DNA of 64,000 nt, taken from positions 10,589,963 to 10,653,962 of the forward strand of contig NC_037273.1 of the NCBI RefSeq assembly GCF_000002425.4. Reading direction: 5' to 3'. The notes under the pieces were generated by a model, which was given only the letters and a program-made list of their open reading frames with translations, did no database searches and was not told the origin of the DNA. Shown piece after piece: positions 40,981 through 54,200 of the stretch; the stretch's first letter is position 1; every line of letters starts with the position of its first letter. The stretch is from Physcomitrium patens. Taxonomy: Eukaryota > Streptophyta > Bryopsida > Funariales > Funariaceae. The translations under genes were made by a program, and so were the position numbers.

Positions 40981-43190
40981 CTCCTACTTTACAAGCTATC
41001 TAAGTTTTTCAATCCTATACTCCTTGTTAGAGTCTGGTGCCTCTCTTTCACAAGTGCCTTAGTCAAGACATGTGCCACCATTTATTTTGCCAAGCAATAC
41101 CTCAAACTTATTTCTTCATCCTCAAATTTCTCTCGAATGAAGTGATATTGAATATCAATATGCTTGGTATGAGAGTGGTGCGTGGGATTCTTTGCAAGGA
41201 CAATGCATCCTTGATTATCACACATGATGGTCGTAGCATCCTCTGGCACAAATTTCACGTCCTCTAATAACTTTCAAAGCCTAATAATCTCCTTCGTACA
41301 TTGGCTAATGGCCATGTATTCCAGCTTTGTTGTACATAAGGAAATTGTTGGTTCCCTCTTACAATTCCATGAGATTGTGCCAATTCCAAAAAAGAACACA
41401 TATTCCATGGTAGATCAGAGCTCATTCTCATCTCCAGTCCAATCTATATCACAAAATCCATTCAAAGTCATATTTTTACCTCCAAGATACAACTTAAAGT
41501 ACAAAGAATCCTTAAAGTACCACATGATGTGCTTCACGCCCATCCAATGTGACAAATGAGCCCTTGACATAAATTGGCTCACCAAATTCATCAAAAATAC
41601 GAGGTTTGCTCGTATACCCACCATAGCATATATCAATGAGCCCTCTACCATCTTGTATAGATTGTCTTGCATATTTCTTTGAATTTCTTCAAATTCCTCT
41701 TCCATGAGCTTCAACAACTTAGAATTTTTATCAAGTAGAGTGTTGATGGACTAACACTCTTTCATATTAAATTGCTTAAGCACCTCCTCAATATACTTAC
41801 TTTGACTCATCGTGATGGAGTACTCGGCCTTATTCCTCTCAAATTCAAATTCAAATTCATGACAATATTACAACTTTCTAAGATTGTTCATATCAAACTC
41901 ATCTTCAAGTTTCAACTTCAACTACTTTAATCCACTTACTTCGCTTGCCAAGATGATGAAATCATCTACATAGATGATCACCACCAACAAAGATTCAGCC
42001 GATTCCTTGATATACAAAGAATGATCCACTTGGCTCTTATAAAAGCCCTTAATCATGAAGAACAAGTCAATTCATTGATACCATATTCTCGGTAGTTGCT
42101 TAAGCCTATACAATGACTTCTTAAGCATGCATTTAGGATGCTTCTTGTCTTCTTGCACAAATCTCTTAGGATGCTCTATGTAGATGTCTTCTTCTAATCC
42201 GTTGTTTAAGAATGAAAATTTTACATTCATTTGGTGGATCTCCAAGTCCTTAACTGCCTCAATTACAAGTATGCATCAAATGGTGGTGAACTTAGCTATG
42301 CAAGCAAACGTCTCATTGAAATCAACTCCGACAACTTAAAAGTATTCTTTGGCAACTAACCTTGCTTTGTGCCTAATCACTTGGCATGTTGTATCTTTCT
42401 TGGAATGAAACACCTACTTACATCCAATGCTCTCACGACCCGTTGATAGGGAGGTCAACTCCCACATTCCATTGGATATGAATGAGCCATACTCCTCTTG
42501 TATATCTGCCTTCTACTTGCTTGCATCATGTTGTGACAAGATGTGAATCTTTGACCACTCTCTAGGTAGCCGGCGCTCTCTTTCAAGATAACAATGCTCT
42601 TTGATGGGATGCCTCTATTGAATGGTGCTTGATTTAGGCCTGGTTGCTTTGCTTGAGGTGATTTGAAGTTGAGGTGTTGAAAAATATCCTTGAGCATCTT
42701 GCTTCCCAACTTGTTTGTTCTTGTTGAAATCCTCCATGCCTTTATCCTCCTCATCATCATCAAAAGAAGGTGATTTGGAAGATTTGTCTATAATCACCAT
42801 TGTGTCGATGGAGCTCTCATTTCTCCCACTTAGAAGCATCTCCAAATCTTTGCCAACACTAGTATTATCCTCAATAAACACAACGTTGTCGTTTGGCATG
42901 ATTTACAAATTAGAAATATATTAGATATCTAGTTGTAGAAAGTTTGGTTTTAACTTATTAGCTAAACTCCAATAAGTAATTTATTCCATCTTTAACTTAT
43001 AAACAAAGTCTTAACTCCCAAAACCTGTTTACTTTATATAAAATCACTAAATTGTAGCAAAATCCCTCTTAACATATTTTTTCCACATATGATTTCTTCT
43101 TTTCAAACTTTAGAAAATCATATCTCTTCATTCAACTGTTCACTTTTTCTCAAATTTCTAGATAGTATAGTACTTATTCTTAAGCTTTAT

Positions 43191-43191
<1 letters not shown>

Positions 43192-43222
<31 letters not shown>
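43192..43222. repeat. A31 homopolymer
   Basis: Thirty-one consecutive A inside the insertion. It could mark the tail of a retroposed sequence or be a slippage product. Confidence 0.9.
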
Positions 43223-43224
<2 letters not shown>

Positions 43225-44479
43225 ATAAATTCACTACCGATCTTTTGGCATCGTAGAAATTATAGCAGGTGCTCTAAACTCTAACTTATAAGCACTCGTG
43301 CACTATTTTCTTCATATCTCAAGAATCCGAAATTCAAATATTACAAAATTTATACATAAAGCTTACTTACATAAATATACACATTCTAAAAAATTTTGAG
43401 TCAAAATCTTGTCAAATTGCTCTAGATACACCTCAAAACACAACCACTAGTAAACCGGGTCATTTACTACCATTAGATTGCAAGTACTAACTTCAACCTT
43501 GAATATCTCATTTTATTAAACTTGTAATCTAATAAATAGTATACCAAAAGTATAGCCGAAAAAGTCTTCTTTTTAACCGCAGTCACCAATCCTTCATTGT
43601 TTTTTGTACGCATGCGTTATGTCTAAAAGTGTGATAGTAGGTACAAGTTTGATACCTTAATTTTCAGCGCCTATATCTCCTTTATATAAACTCCAAATCA
43701 TACAAAATTTCTACCAAAACCATAACCAAAAAACTGAACTTGCTGACCTTAGCCTCAAAAGTTCGAATTCTTCCAAAAAACTAATCCTAATCCCTAATAT
43801 GGCCTCGAGCAACCTCCTTGAAGGCCATTGGGCATGATTTTTAGCTAATAGGAATGGAGATTTTCCTCATCCATCTCCATACATTCATATTGATGCCCTA
43901 ACCCTTCTTTTAACTACCAAAATCCCTCTTCAATCTTTTTTCTTATAAGATCTACATAATATATGTCCTAAGCATCAATTAAAAGAATCAAAATAAGATT
44001 TTAAGGATCACCAATGTCTAAAAAAGGTGATTCTAAATGTATAAAAGTTTCTACCAACAAAATCAACTTCAAAAGCCACAATCAAAAGAAAATAAAATTA
44101 TACAAATTCTAATTGTAACTCTTTTAAACAACCTCTCTTCAAGGTAGTAACCTAACCACATTCTACAACTAACTAAAATCCACTAACATAACTCTCATCA
44201 TGTAACTTACTAAATTATACATTAAATATATAAGCATATAATTTTTACATGATAACCAAACCACAACATAATAATGTTGTCATATTACGTGAATTCTTGC
44301 TCCAGAATGCATTGAGCACCTAGTTGTGGAAGGTAAAAGAGAAATACACTAACAAGATGTTAATAACTCTAATGGACTCCTAAATAAATTCTAATTAATC
44401 TTTAATAATATTAATCAAGTTTTAATTTAATATAAAAGATATCTTAAAGATATACTAAAAATAGAAATCTTTATCAAAT

Positions 44480-44850
44480 CCTAATAACTCTGAGTCAAAT
44501 CTTAATAAAATTTAATATAATCTTAATCAAACCTTATTCTTATTCTAGTCAAATCTTAGTCAAATCTTAGTCAAATCCTAATCAAACCTTAGTCAAATCT
44601 TAATGAAATCCTAAATCCTAACCAAATCCTAGACCAATCTTAAATCCTAATTAAATCCTAATCCAATCCTAAATCCTAAGAAAATCTTAACCAAACCATA
44701 TCCGAATCCTAAATCCTAAGCAAACCCTAGATAAACCCTCAACAAATCCTAAATCCTAACCTTAATCTAATCATAGATCAAATCCTAAATCCAAAGAAAA
44801 TCCAAATCCTAATCAAATCCTAATCAATTTTTAATCAAACACTAAATCTC
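44480..44850. repeat. Degenerate AAATCCTAA minisatellite, telomere-like
   Basis: AAATCCTAA-like words recur about every 7-11 bp, with several exact 7-bp-spaced dimers (TCCTAAATCCTAA) and one AAACCCTAG close to the plant telomere unit CCCTAAA. The words recur too often and too regularly to be chance. Confidence 0.75.
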
Positions 44851-45934
44851 AAATAATTTTCTAACAACCTTACAACAGATTTTGAAATTCAATAACTAAT
44901 GTTTAAATCATTGATTTCAAGTCAAATTTTGCACACTTCTGAACAATTAGATTAACAATAAGCATAAAAAATAAATTAAAGAGGATTGGACTTACCAAAT
45001 GAACGATAATCTCAAACATGTGCTTAGGTATTGGCTAGCCTCTTTTTCCAACCTTGGTGCCAATCTCCTAGAGCAAATTACTCCTGATTGAACTGTTCAT
45101 TTGCTTCCAAAATTTACACACTTGTTTGAAATCAAGCTCACTACCTCCATGCAAAGTTTTGCTTCAATCTAATAGGCGGATTGACAGATATCAAAGAAAT
45201 CCTTATTGGTCCTCAAAACCTTAAACCTCAATCCACTTAACCTCAATATTCTTTAATTTAACCATTTGATTGAGTCTAATTTTACAACAAGCATTGAAAA
45301 CAATTACGTTCACAAATCCTTAATATTTCACTTATAGATCTCATACAAAACTTCCAAAATTATCCAAAATATCAATTCAATTATATTTCTCAAAACCCCA
45401 GTCATCCAAAAACAACCTCGACTTTGCAAAGCTCTTACAAAGTCAATAATCACTCAAATCATCCAAAATCAATGCCTATCAAAACTCTCTCAAGTCTGCT
45501 CCCTAATTCCACTCTTGGATTTCTAAAAGAACCCTCTAGTTATTGTAGGCAAGCAGTTTTGTGCCTTGGGATCTGATTTTGATCCTAATTGGCAATTGGT
45601 CCCATTTGGGTATCAACTCTTCTTTTTTTTAGGTAATTTTTTCTAAAATCTTTTTTCAACTCCTTTCTAAAGATGCCTATATTTTTTATTTTTCTAATCC
45701 ACTTTTTTTTGCCTTATTAATTGCTATACAAAGTAAATAGAAGTCACTTTTCTAAAAATGCAACATTACTACTAAAGCTTTTACTTCATTACTATCTTTT
45801 ATCTATATTTTGGTACTTTATATTTTAACTTCGCTCTTCTATGATAAGATCCATATTTTTATCTTTTGCCATATAGTCGTGATACAACACAATAACATTC
45901 CTACACTTCATGATCTTTTTAGTTTCAATATTCG

Positions 45935-45937
<3 letters not shown>

Positions 45938-45971
<34 letters not shown>
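45938..45971. repeat. TA microsatellite at the Copia/insertion junction area
   Basis: About 34 bp of alternating TA directly beside the readable end of the Copia integrase. Confidence 0.9.
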
Positions 45972-45973
<2 letters not shown>

Positions 45974-48766
45974 TTTCGTGCTTTCACAATACCCAAGGAA
46001 GATGGATTTTTATCCTTTGGCATCAAGCTTGATCATCTTTTCATCTGACATCATGGCAAATCTAATACACTTAAACACACGCATAGGCTCAATATGGAGC
46101 CATCTTCCATTCCATGCCTCCTCGGGTGTGGTGGACTCCAATGCCTTTGTTGGACATCGATTGCGTGTGTACATTGCGTCCACCACTGCATCCACCAAAA
46201 ACTCAAACTTGAGACATTGTGCATAGATCATATTCTTTGCCATCTCCATAATAGGAGAATTTGTACACTCTGCTACTCCATTTTATTAAAGTGTCTAGGG
46301 AGTAGACGTTTCCATCTCGATGCCATATTTTTTCAAGAAGTATTCAAATCTCTTGGATATGTACTCTCTACCATTGTCCAATCAAAACACCTTATTTTGA
46401 TACTCCGATTGGATTTCTGCAAGTGCCTTGAACTCCTTCAATGTCTCTAAACACTTGTTCTTTGACTTCAAGATGTATATCCACACCTTCATCAAGAAAT
46501 CATCAATGAAGGTCAAGAAATACCTTTTGCCACCAAAAGACGTGGTCTTCATGGAGACACATACATCCAAATGCACAATCTTAAGGGATTTGGTAGCACG
46601 CCTTGTTTCATCTCTTAAATAGCTCGCCCTATGGTATTTATCCTTGATGCATCCTTTACAAACCAAATTCAATGAAGAGTACAGGGATTTGCCAAGGTCC
46701 ATGCCACTCACCATATTTTAGAGCGTACACACTCCCTTCACATTCAAATGACCAATTTGGCGATGCCAAAGCTCCAATGCCTCTTGATTTGATGAAGATT
46801 GTGCCACATTCACCTCGTCTATCACATGCATCTTTGAAAACGTAATTTGGTATAAATTGCCTTCATGGGACGCTCTTACAACAAATTCTCCACTTAGAGC
46901 ACTCACAATACATCCATCCATGTTAAAATATACCTTCAATCCACTTAACATGAGCTTGCTCATCGAAAGCAAATTTGCTTGTAACTTGGCTATATGGAAT
47001 ACCTCCATGATTCAAACCCTCTTGCTAACTTCTTTTACCACTACTTTCATAATAATGTAGTCCATGCCAATGGCCTCCATAATGCTATCATCATCCAAAT
47101 ACACATTTCATTTAAAAATTATCTTATAAGTATAGAATGGTATCTGATGAGAAGTCATATGCTTCGTAGCTCCCAAATCCATGATCTACTTGCATATGGC
47201 CTTGAAATACACTCCACTTAGGATTATAAATGTATAATCGTCATCATCGTCTTTAGCAATCTTAGCATCAATCTTCTCCTTGTCATTGTTCTTGGCCTTG
47301 AAGCAAAAATGGGCAATGTGGTTCAGTTTGCCATAATAGTAACAAGTCTTGATGTCTTTACATGTAGATGGATTTCCACCCTTGTCTGAACATGACACCA
47401 TGGTGGTATCTTCACCTTAGAATTCTTTTTCCTTCCTCTTGGTCATCTCATGCATCAATCGCATTGTCACAAATTCCATGGTGAGTTCTTTTACGTGCAT
47501 TACCTCCAAGATGGTGATCAAGTTGTCAAAAGATGATGGCAAGCTTGTAAGCAAGATCGTGACTACTTCATCTTTTAGGGGCACCTCCAAGCAAACTAGT
47601 TGTTTGGCAAGTGCTTTGACTTTGCTAATATGATATAATAAGTCCTCTCTCTCTTGCATCTTAGCATCAAAGAACTTGTGTCAAATGAAGAGGATGTTGG
47701 ACAAGCTCTTAAATTCGTGGATGTTATAAAGCATGTTCCATGCCTCTGTGGGTCCCTTGCAAAGTTTGATGTGTCAAAGTTGACTATCTACCAAGTTTAG
47801 TGCGATGGGAGACATTATCGTGCAAACTCACTTTCGATACTCAGTCTTGATTTTGAGGTTGGCATTAGAAGGTTGAGGCTCTTTGATGCCCTTCACAATC
47901 TTCCAAATTTCCAAGGAAGCAAAGAACATCTCAATTTTGAACTTCCAAAGGTTGAAGTTCTCTCTATTGAATTTTTCAATGACTATAGTCCTCTCATCCT
48001 CAAAGGATGCTAACTCTTAATTGAATATATTGCAAAACAATCCCAAGTTATACCAAAGAAGCACTCTTATTCTCAAATACTTCAAATCAGCTTGTTCTAA
48101 GTTCAAAGTTACACTTTTACACCTCAAACACTCTAATCAATCCTTTTACAGCTCAAATATATACATATGCATTCCAAATATCAAATTAGCTTCTATTTGG
48201 CTCAAATGTGCAATTATGCACCTTATATACTCAAATTAATCCATATTTGGATCAAATGTACAATTATGCACCTTATATATTCAAATTAATCCATATTTGG
48301 ATCAAATGTGTACTTATGTACTCTAATCACTCAAATCAATGCCTACCTAGTTGAAATGGATAGTATTGTATCTAGAATCACTGAAGTCATTCTTAATATG
48401 ACTCAAATGTTTATTCATGTATCTGAATCACTCAAAAGAAGACCAATAGAGTACTTACAAGCTTTAACCTTACAAAATGCACTTGCAATGCTTTGAATGG
48501 CTTCTAAGTATTCCAAATATTGACTTCGGCACCTCTCAAATTCCATATGCTACCAAAGATTGCTAAATGCACATCCATGCACCTTCAACATTTCAAAAAG
48601 GCTACCAAGTGTGCACAAATGCACCTTCAACATTTCAAAAAGGCTACCAAGTGTGCACAAATGCACCTCCAACATATAAAAGCACTTAAAGATCTTCCTT
48701 CTAACAAACTCATAATCAAACCTCCAAAATTGCAACTCACATCAATGGATCAATAACCTATTGGAA

Positions 48767-49028
48767 TACAATAGGATTAGAAGAAAGAAGACACAAGTTC
48801 AAGTACTTAGACCACACAAGTATGTGAACAAATAATTAGATTGAGATACAAGTCCCTTATAATCCTTAATCTTTATTCTTCACCAAGTAGACTAGCATCC
48901 ATAACAAATATGGGACATCTCCTCATCTTATTTCTTATTCTAATATATTCATGGTGCTAACATACTCCAAATCGATCTATCTCTATGATTAATTGCAATT
49001 CATATTTATATATCTAATATCTTCAACA
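48767..49028 (-). repeat. 5' LTR of the minus-strand Copia
   Basis: 262 bp matching 40,719-40,980 at most positions. On the minus strand it begins TGTTGAAGATATTAG and ends in CCTATTGTA. Confidence 0.85.
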
Positions 49029-49480
49029 CTACCTCTTTGAGTACGTTGTCTGTGAATGGTAGTGGGAATGGGTACTTCGGAGTCACGTGATTCAACTTAT
49101 GATAATTTGCTCATATTCAAAGTTTTCCATTCTTTTTTGGTATGTGAGAATCACCCTCGGTAGCTTCGAATTACCAAAGCGATGTAGATCTGGACGATCC
49201 AATCGAACGAGGAGGATCGATGGCAAGGTCGAAGAAATGGCGAAGGATTTTGGAGCCCGGGAGTCGAAGGAGGTCTGTTTAAGGAAAAGCGACAAGTCCA
49301 AGGGAGAGAGCTAGTCCAGGGAGATGAGGCTAGTTCGATAGACATGAAGAGATCAGAGAAGAGTTGCAGATCCCTCTATGTAAGTGTGACCTAGGACCTT
49401 CCGAAAGTAGAATGTGAGACTGACATTGGCGATAGTCGAGTGCTAATAATGCAGGATGGGACTAAGTCCAGTATATATAC
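49029..49480. other. GC-richer fragment between Copia and Gypsy remnants
   Basis: About 450 bp with CG dinucleotides retained (for example CCCGGGAG near 49.26 kb) and short ORFs on both strands, none recognised. It may be displaced host sequence or part of a transposon leader. Confidence 0.3.
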
Positions 49481-51210
49481 AATGTTGAAGTAAAGTTCTG
49501 TCATTGATCGAACATCTCCTATATGCAGTCTATGATTGTATCGAGTCAAATAAAGTAATTCAAAGGAAGATATTATGCCAAAGATATTCAAGGTACTCCC
49601 TTCAGATCCTTGTAAGACCACACAAATACGTCCCTATACTCTTTTACCAGTTTGTTGTATGCATATATTTTCTCTTCACTCAATTGGGCCTCCATTTTTA
49701 TTTGTCTAGGCTCCTCTCCATCCATTTCTATTATGGCATACTCCCAATCACTTTTCGCAAAATGAGTTTCTTCGGTATTATTTCTATAATAGTTTGAAAG
49801 TACCTTTGAATAATCATGGACATTCTCTCCTACTTTGATTCCTGAGGATGTGGTTTTAAAATGTATGGAATTTTTTAGCAATGTCTCCTCCTTTAAGACA
49901 TCTTCCTCTTGCATGCCATCTATCAGCAATGAGTACATGCTCTCACACTCTATATCATCAAGGAAAAGTTACAATCCTCCCACTAACTATGTTAACTCAT
50001 CAGAGACATCATCAATACCTCGAAAACTGAAGATCACATCTATTCCTACTTCTCCCTCTTCTAGAGTTTCCTCAATAAAATTTATGGTCTTTCTCTCATC
50101 TGAAGCTAAGTCAGAGTGTTCCTCCAATCATTGAGTATACTCCCCATCAACCTTTCAATAATAAAGATTAGGGCCTAAACACCCTAACCCATCTACACCT
50201 AAACCTAGACTCGTCTTTCTTACTTGTATTGCCTCCACTAGTACCTTGCCTTTCTTTAAAGATGATTCCATGTCCACGTCATCAAAAGATGAATCTTGAT
50301 TCCCTATCAGAAGTGAAGTTGGTCTAATACACACTTTCGTTTGATTTTAGGTAGGTCCATAAATAATCGAGGATTTGACTCCTCCCTAATTCACCACAGC
50401 ATTGGCCATCCTCAACCAAAGGCATCCTTATAGTAGAAAGAACGAATCCTTTGAATTATACATGCAAATGATATGAAATATCAAGGTATATTCTTCTTCT
50501 CTGGTGACTAGCTTATAATTTTGAATCTGTCCTATTGGCTTAGCAGGGCTTAGATTAACCATGTTTATTACAAAGAATTGAGGCCCGATTATACTAAGGC
50601 CCAATCTCTCCATTGTCTACAAGGGCATGATGTTTAATCTGCTTCCTTTATCCACAAGAGTATTTGGTATGACCTTATCCACCAATGTAACATCTATCTC
50701 TACAATCTTTACAACAAATGGCTTCTCTGTAGGTTGCAACCTTGTCACTACTCTTGTCCTACGCTTCCTATTTCTTTGGACCACTAGCGCTCCATATTTT
50801 AATGCCTTCTTTGTAATGGGTGAAATCTCCAATAACTGAGCAATAATAAAGCCCGCTTTAAACCTACCTAAGTCTATCCAAAAGTCATATGGTTTAGGTT
50901 TATTTTCTTCTCCTCTCCAACCTAGTTCTTGAAATTCTTCTAATATAATGGGTGGCCCTTCCCAGTCTTCTTTGTGATGTCCCACATCACTATTATCTCT
51001 ATTGAAAAGGAGTAAATCACTACATAAAGGTTGGGAGTTCATTTCATTCTCATTCATCTCTCTAGTGGCCTTCACTGCATTTTGTGTTGCTTTGTTCAAT
51101 TCAGAGAGGCAAGGGGGTTCTTTAGAAGAGCTTTCCTTGCACTAAGCCACTTCTAGTATGGATGGTTGTATTGTTGCTCTTGATCGAGTCATGACTGCTA
51201 AAGTTGAGAC

Positions 51211-51215
51211 CTTAC
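51211..51215. repeat. Target-site duplication CTTAC, left copy
   Basis: CTTAC at 51,211-51,215 and again at 57,607-57,611 exactly bracket the young chromovirus, the 5-bp duplication expected of Ty3/Gypsy integrases. Confidence 0.95.
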
Positions 51216-54200
51216 TGTCACGGCCATAATCATGTAAGCTAATAATTACATATAGGAATAGGTAGAAGTAAGTAAAAGTAGATAAAAGTAAGTTAATTCC
51301 ATAATATTTAATATAGAAGCTTCCTAGAAACTTCCTAGACGCTGCTTTGACTTCATAGGTGTCTTTAATTGACTTTTTGGATTAGAAACGTGGTCAACAA
51401 GTTGGCCATGTGCCACACATGTTGTTAGCTTGAAGATTAAGCTAACTATGTGGCCCACACGTAGAAAAACTTGCCTTGTAAGTCAAGGCATGTGTCCTAC
51501 AAAGTCAACACATATAGGAGGTCCTATAGAACGTCGCCACGTAGCCCCTAGTTAGATAGTATATATAGAGACAAGAGTGAAGGCTTCTTCACTCTTGTCA
51601 ACTCCTTTCTTGCTTCTAGTCTAGTTTCAAGGGTCTCTAGTTTTCTTGTCTTTTGGCAATAGCCATTCTAGTTTCTCTTTTCAATATACATATTTATTAT
51701 TCATATTTTGTTACTTTTCTTTGAGTGAAGGCTTACTTGTCTGAACTGTTTTTTCATCGAGTTCTTGTCCTTGACAGATTGACAAGAGTACACTTACAAT
51801 ATCAAAGCTTTGTTTTTTCTTGAGTAAGAGTGGAGTACCCCTTTCTCTTGACAAGACATAAGCGTATTAGAAGTTTGCGGATTACCCACTTCTAAACTGA
51901 TATTGTTCTTAGTATCTTCTTTGTTATCAAGTCTTTTTTATCTTTTGTCTTGAGCAATATCAAACAAATTTTTCTTCTTAGTGTCATTATGGCAGAGCTT
52001 GTTGAAATGAAGAGTGCAATGGCACAAATGCAAGAGCAAATGAGGGAGTTAATGCTTGCGATGCATCAACTCAATTCACCAATACAGGAAAGAACAAGAA
52101 TAGCAGAAAGTGGGGATATAGAGATGATCGGAGCTGCTTCAACATCTACAACAAATCACGTTCCTTCTACAATTGTACAACACCCTATAAGCACTAGAGA
52201 ACCAAGAATTGCCTTACCTGAGAAATTTGATGGTACGAGATCAAAGTTTCGAGGGTTCATCAATCAAGTACAATAAGCAATTGAACTTCAATCGTAAAGC
52301 TATCCAACTCCAGGATCACAAGTCAGGTTTATTGGCACTCTAGTTTTTGGTTCTGCATTATCGTGGTTTTCGTCTTTTCTTGAACAACGAAATCCAATAT
52401 TAGACAATTTGAAAGCTTTTTTGGCGGAGTTTCGATCAATGTATGGTGAACACGATGCAACTCGTGTTGCAACAAATAAGATCTGAATTCTGCGACAAGG
52501 AAATCGCTCAGTAACAGTGTATGCTTCATAATTTCGACAACTTGCAATTGACATCAAGTGGGATGATGCTGCACTCATCAGTCAATTTCTTTATGGATTG
52601 CAATACGAAGTAAAGAAATTGATGCTCAACTTACCTGATCCTCAAACTTTGAGTCAAGCAATCGATTTTGCGGTAAAATGTGATAATCGACTTTTCAAAT
52701 TTCGATCCGAGAATCATTCACGAGAACCTCAACGTTATTACTCAATGGCAACATCAACATCTTTGCCAAACGTACATTCAGAAGTAGAAGACATGCAAAT
52801 TGACGCGGTACGTTTTAAACCCCTAACTGAGCAAGAAAAGATTCGTCGTCGTCAAGAAGGATTATGTTTATATTGCGGAAAACCTAAGCACACTGCTCAA
52901 CATTGTCCAAAGAAAAGACGCAACTATAAAATGAGAGGTACGACGGTCAAAGAAGACAACATGTCGGAAAACGGATTCGTCCAGCTACAATAGGGACCGT
53001 GCAGCTGGAACCTTGTACAATTCCTAATGAAGGTCCTATCCTCTCCTCAGAACCCTCTCCTTGTTTTATAATAGACTTATATTTAGGACCTAAGAATTAC
53101 AAAGCCTCTGCTTTATTAGATTCGGGAGCCTCAGCATGTTTTTTAGATGAACAATTTGTTAAAAGTCGTAAAATACCCTTTGTACAGAAACCTAAACCAG
53201 TACATGTAGAAGTCATAGATGGTCGTCCCTTGTCTTCTGGAGATGTCACTCATGAAACTCATCCTATAAAAGTAACAATAGACGGTCATGATAGCTACAT
53301 AGCTTTTAACATAATTAAATCTCCGTCCAATCTAGTTTTTTTAGGTTTATCCTGGCTAGAAAAATATAACCCTTGAATCGATTGGAATTCACGTAAACTT
53401 GACTTTTCCCAAAGTGTTATTAATAGTTCTACCAACTGAGTAAAAAATTATAAGTCTAGTATAGTAAAACCCGTACTGATAGGTGCAAAAGCATTTATAC
53501 ACGCAGCAAAAGAAGGATCAACTTTTGCTATTTATGCTGCACCTATTTCCGAAAACATAAAGACTTCAAGTAGCATTCCAAGTCAATATCAGGAGTATCA
53601 AGACGTTTTTGAGAAAAAGAATGCAGATATTCTTCTTGAGCATCGCCCATATGATTGTTCAATCGACCTCAAGGAAGGAACTCAGCCACCATTTGGACCA
53701 ATTTACAGTTTATCGCAAGATGAGATGGCTGAACTCAAGACATATATTGACGAGAATTTAGCGAAGAATTTCATACGCTATTCAAAATCTCCAGCAGGAG
53801 CTCCAATTCTATTCGTAAAGAAAAAAGATGGATCTTTATGAATGTGTGTTGATTATCGAGGACTCAATAAGATCACAATCAAGAACAGGTATCCATTACC
53901 TTTCATATCAGGACTCCTTGACCAGTTGAATCAAGCTAAGATCTATACAAAAATAGATCTAAGAGGAGCATATAATCTAGTACGGATCAAAGAAGGAGAT
54001 GAATGGAAGACTGCGTTTCGAACCAGGTATGGACATTTCGAATATAATGTCATGCCCTTTGGACTCACGAATGCACCAGCTGCTTTTCAACATCTCATGA
54101 ATGATGTATTTCATGAATTCTTAGACAATTTTGTCGTCTGCTATCTAGACGATATCCTGATCTATTCTAAGAACGTCGAAGAACATGAAATACATGTTCG

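Larger units (their letters stand above)
42925..45890. mobile_element. Unidentified about 3-kb insertion in the Copia element
   Basis: The Copia integrase reads to about 45.89 kb and the linker before RT resumes at about 42.92 kb, so the stretch between is foreign. It has no readable transposase or RT. It contains an A31 run and a telomere-like minisatellite. It is probably a non-autonomous element or LTR-type insertion, with borders approximate. Confidence 0.5.
40719..49028 (-). mobile_element. Ty1/Copia element, minus strand, with paired LTRs and a 3-kb insertion
   Basis: Reading right to left: 5' LTR; gag at about 47.4-48.0 kb; zinc-knuckle region near 47.3 kb; GAG-pre-integrase at about 46.7-47.0 kb (LWHRQIGHLNVKGV); integrase at about 46.0-46.7 kb; then after an insertion, reverse transcriptase at about 41.4-42.9 kb and RNase H at about 41.0-41.3 kb (CDNQGCIVLAKNPTHHSH). 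It is moderately decayed, with about ten or more breaks by eye, and is clearly younger than the Copia at 10.5-15.6 kb. Flanking 5-mers do not match, so the ends may have been rearranged. Confidence 0.85.
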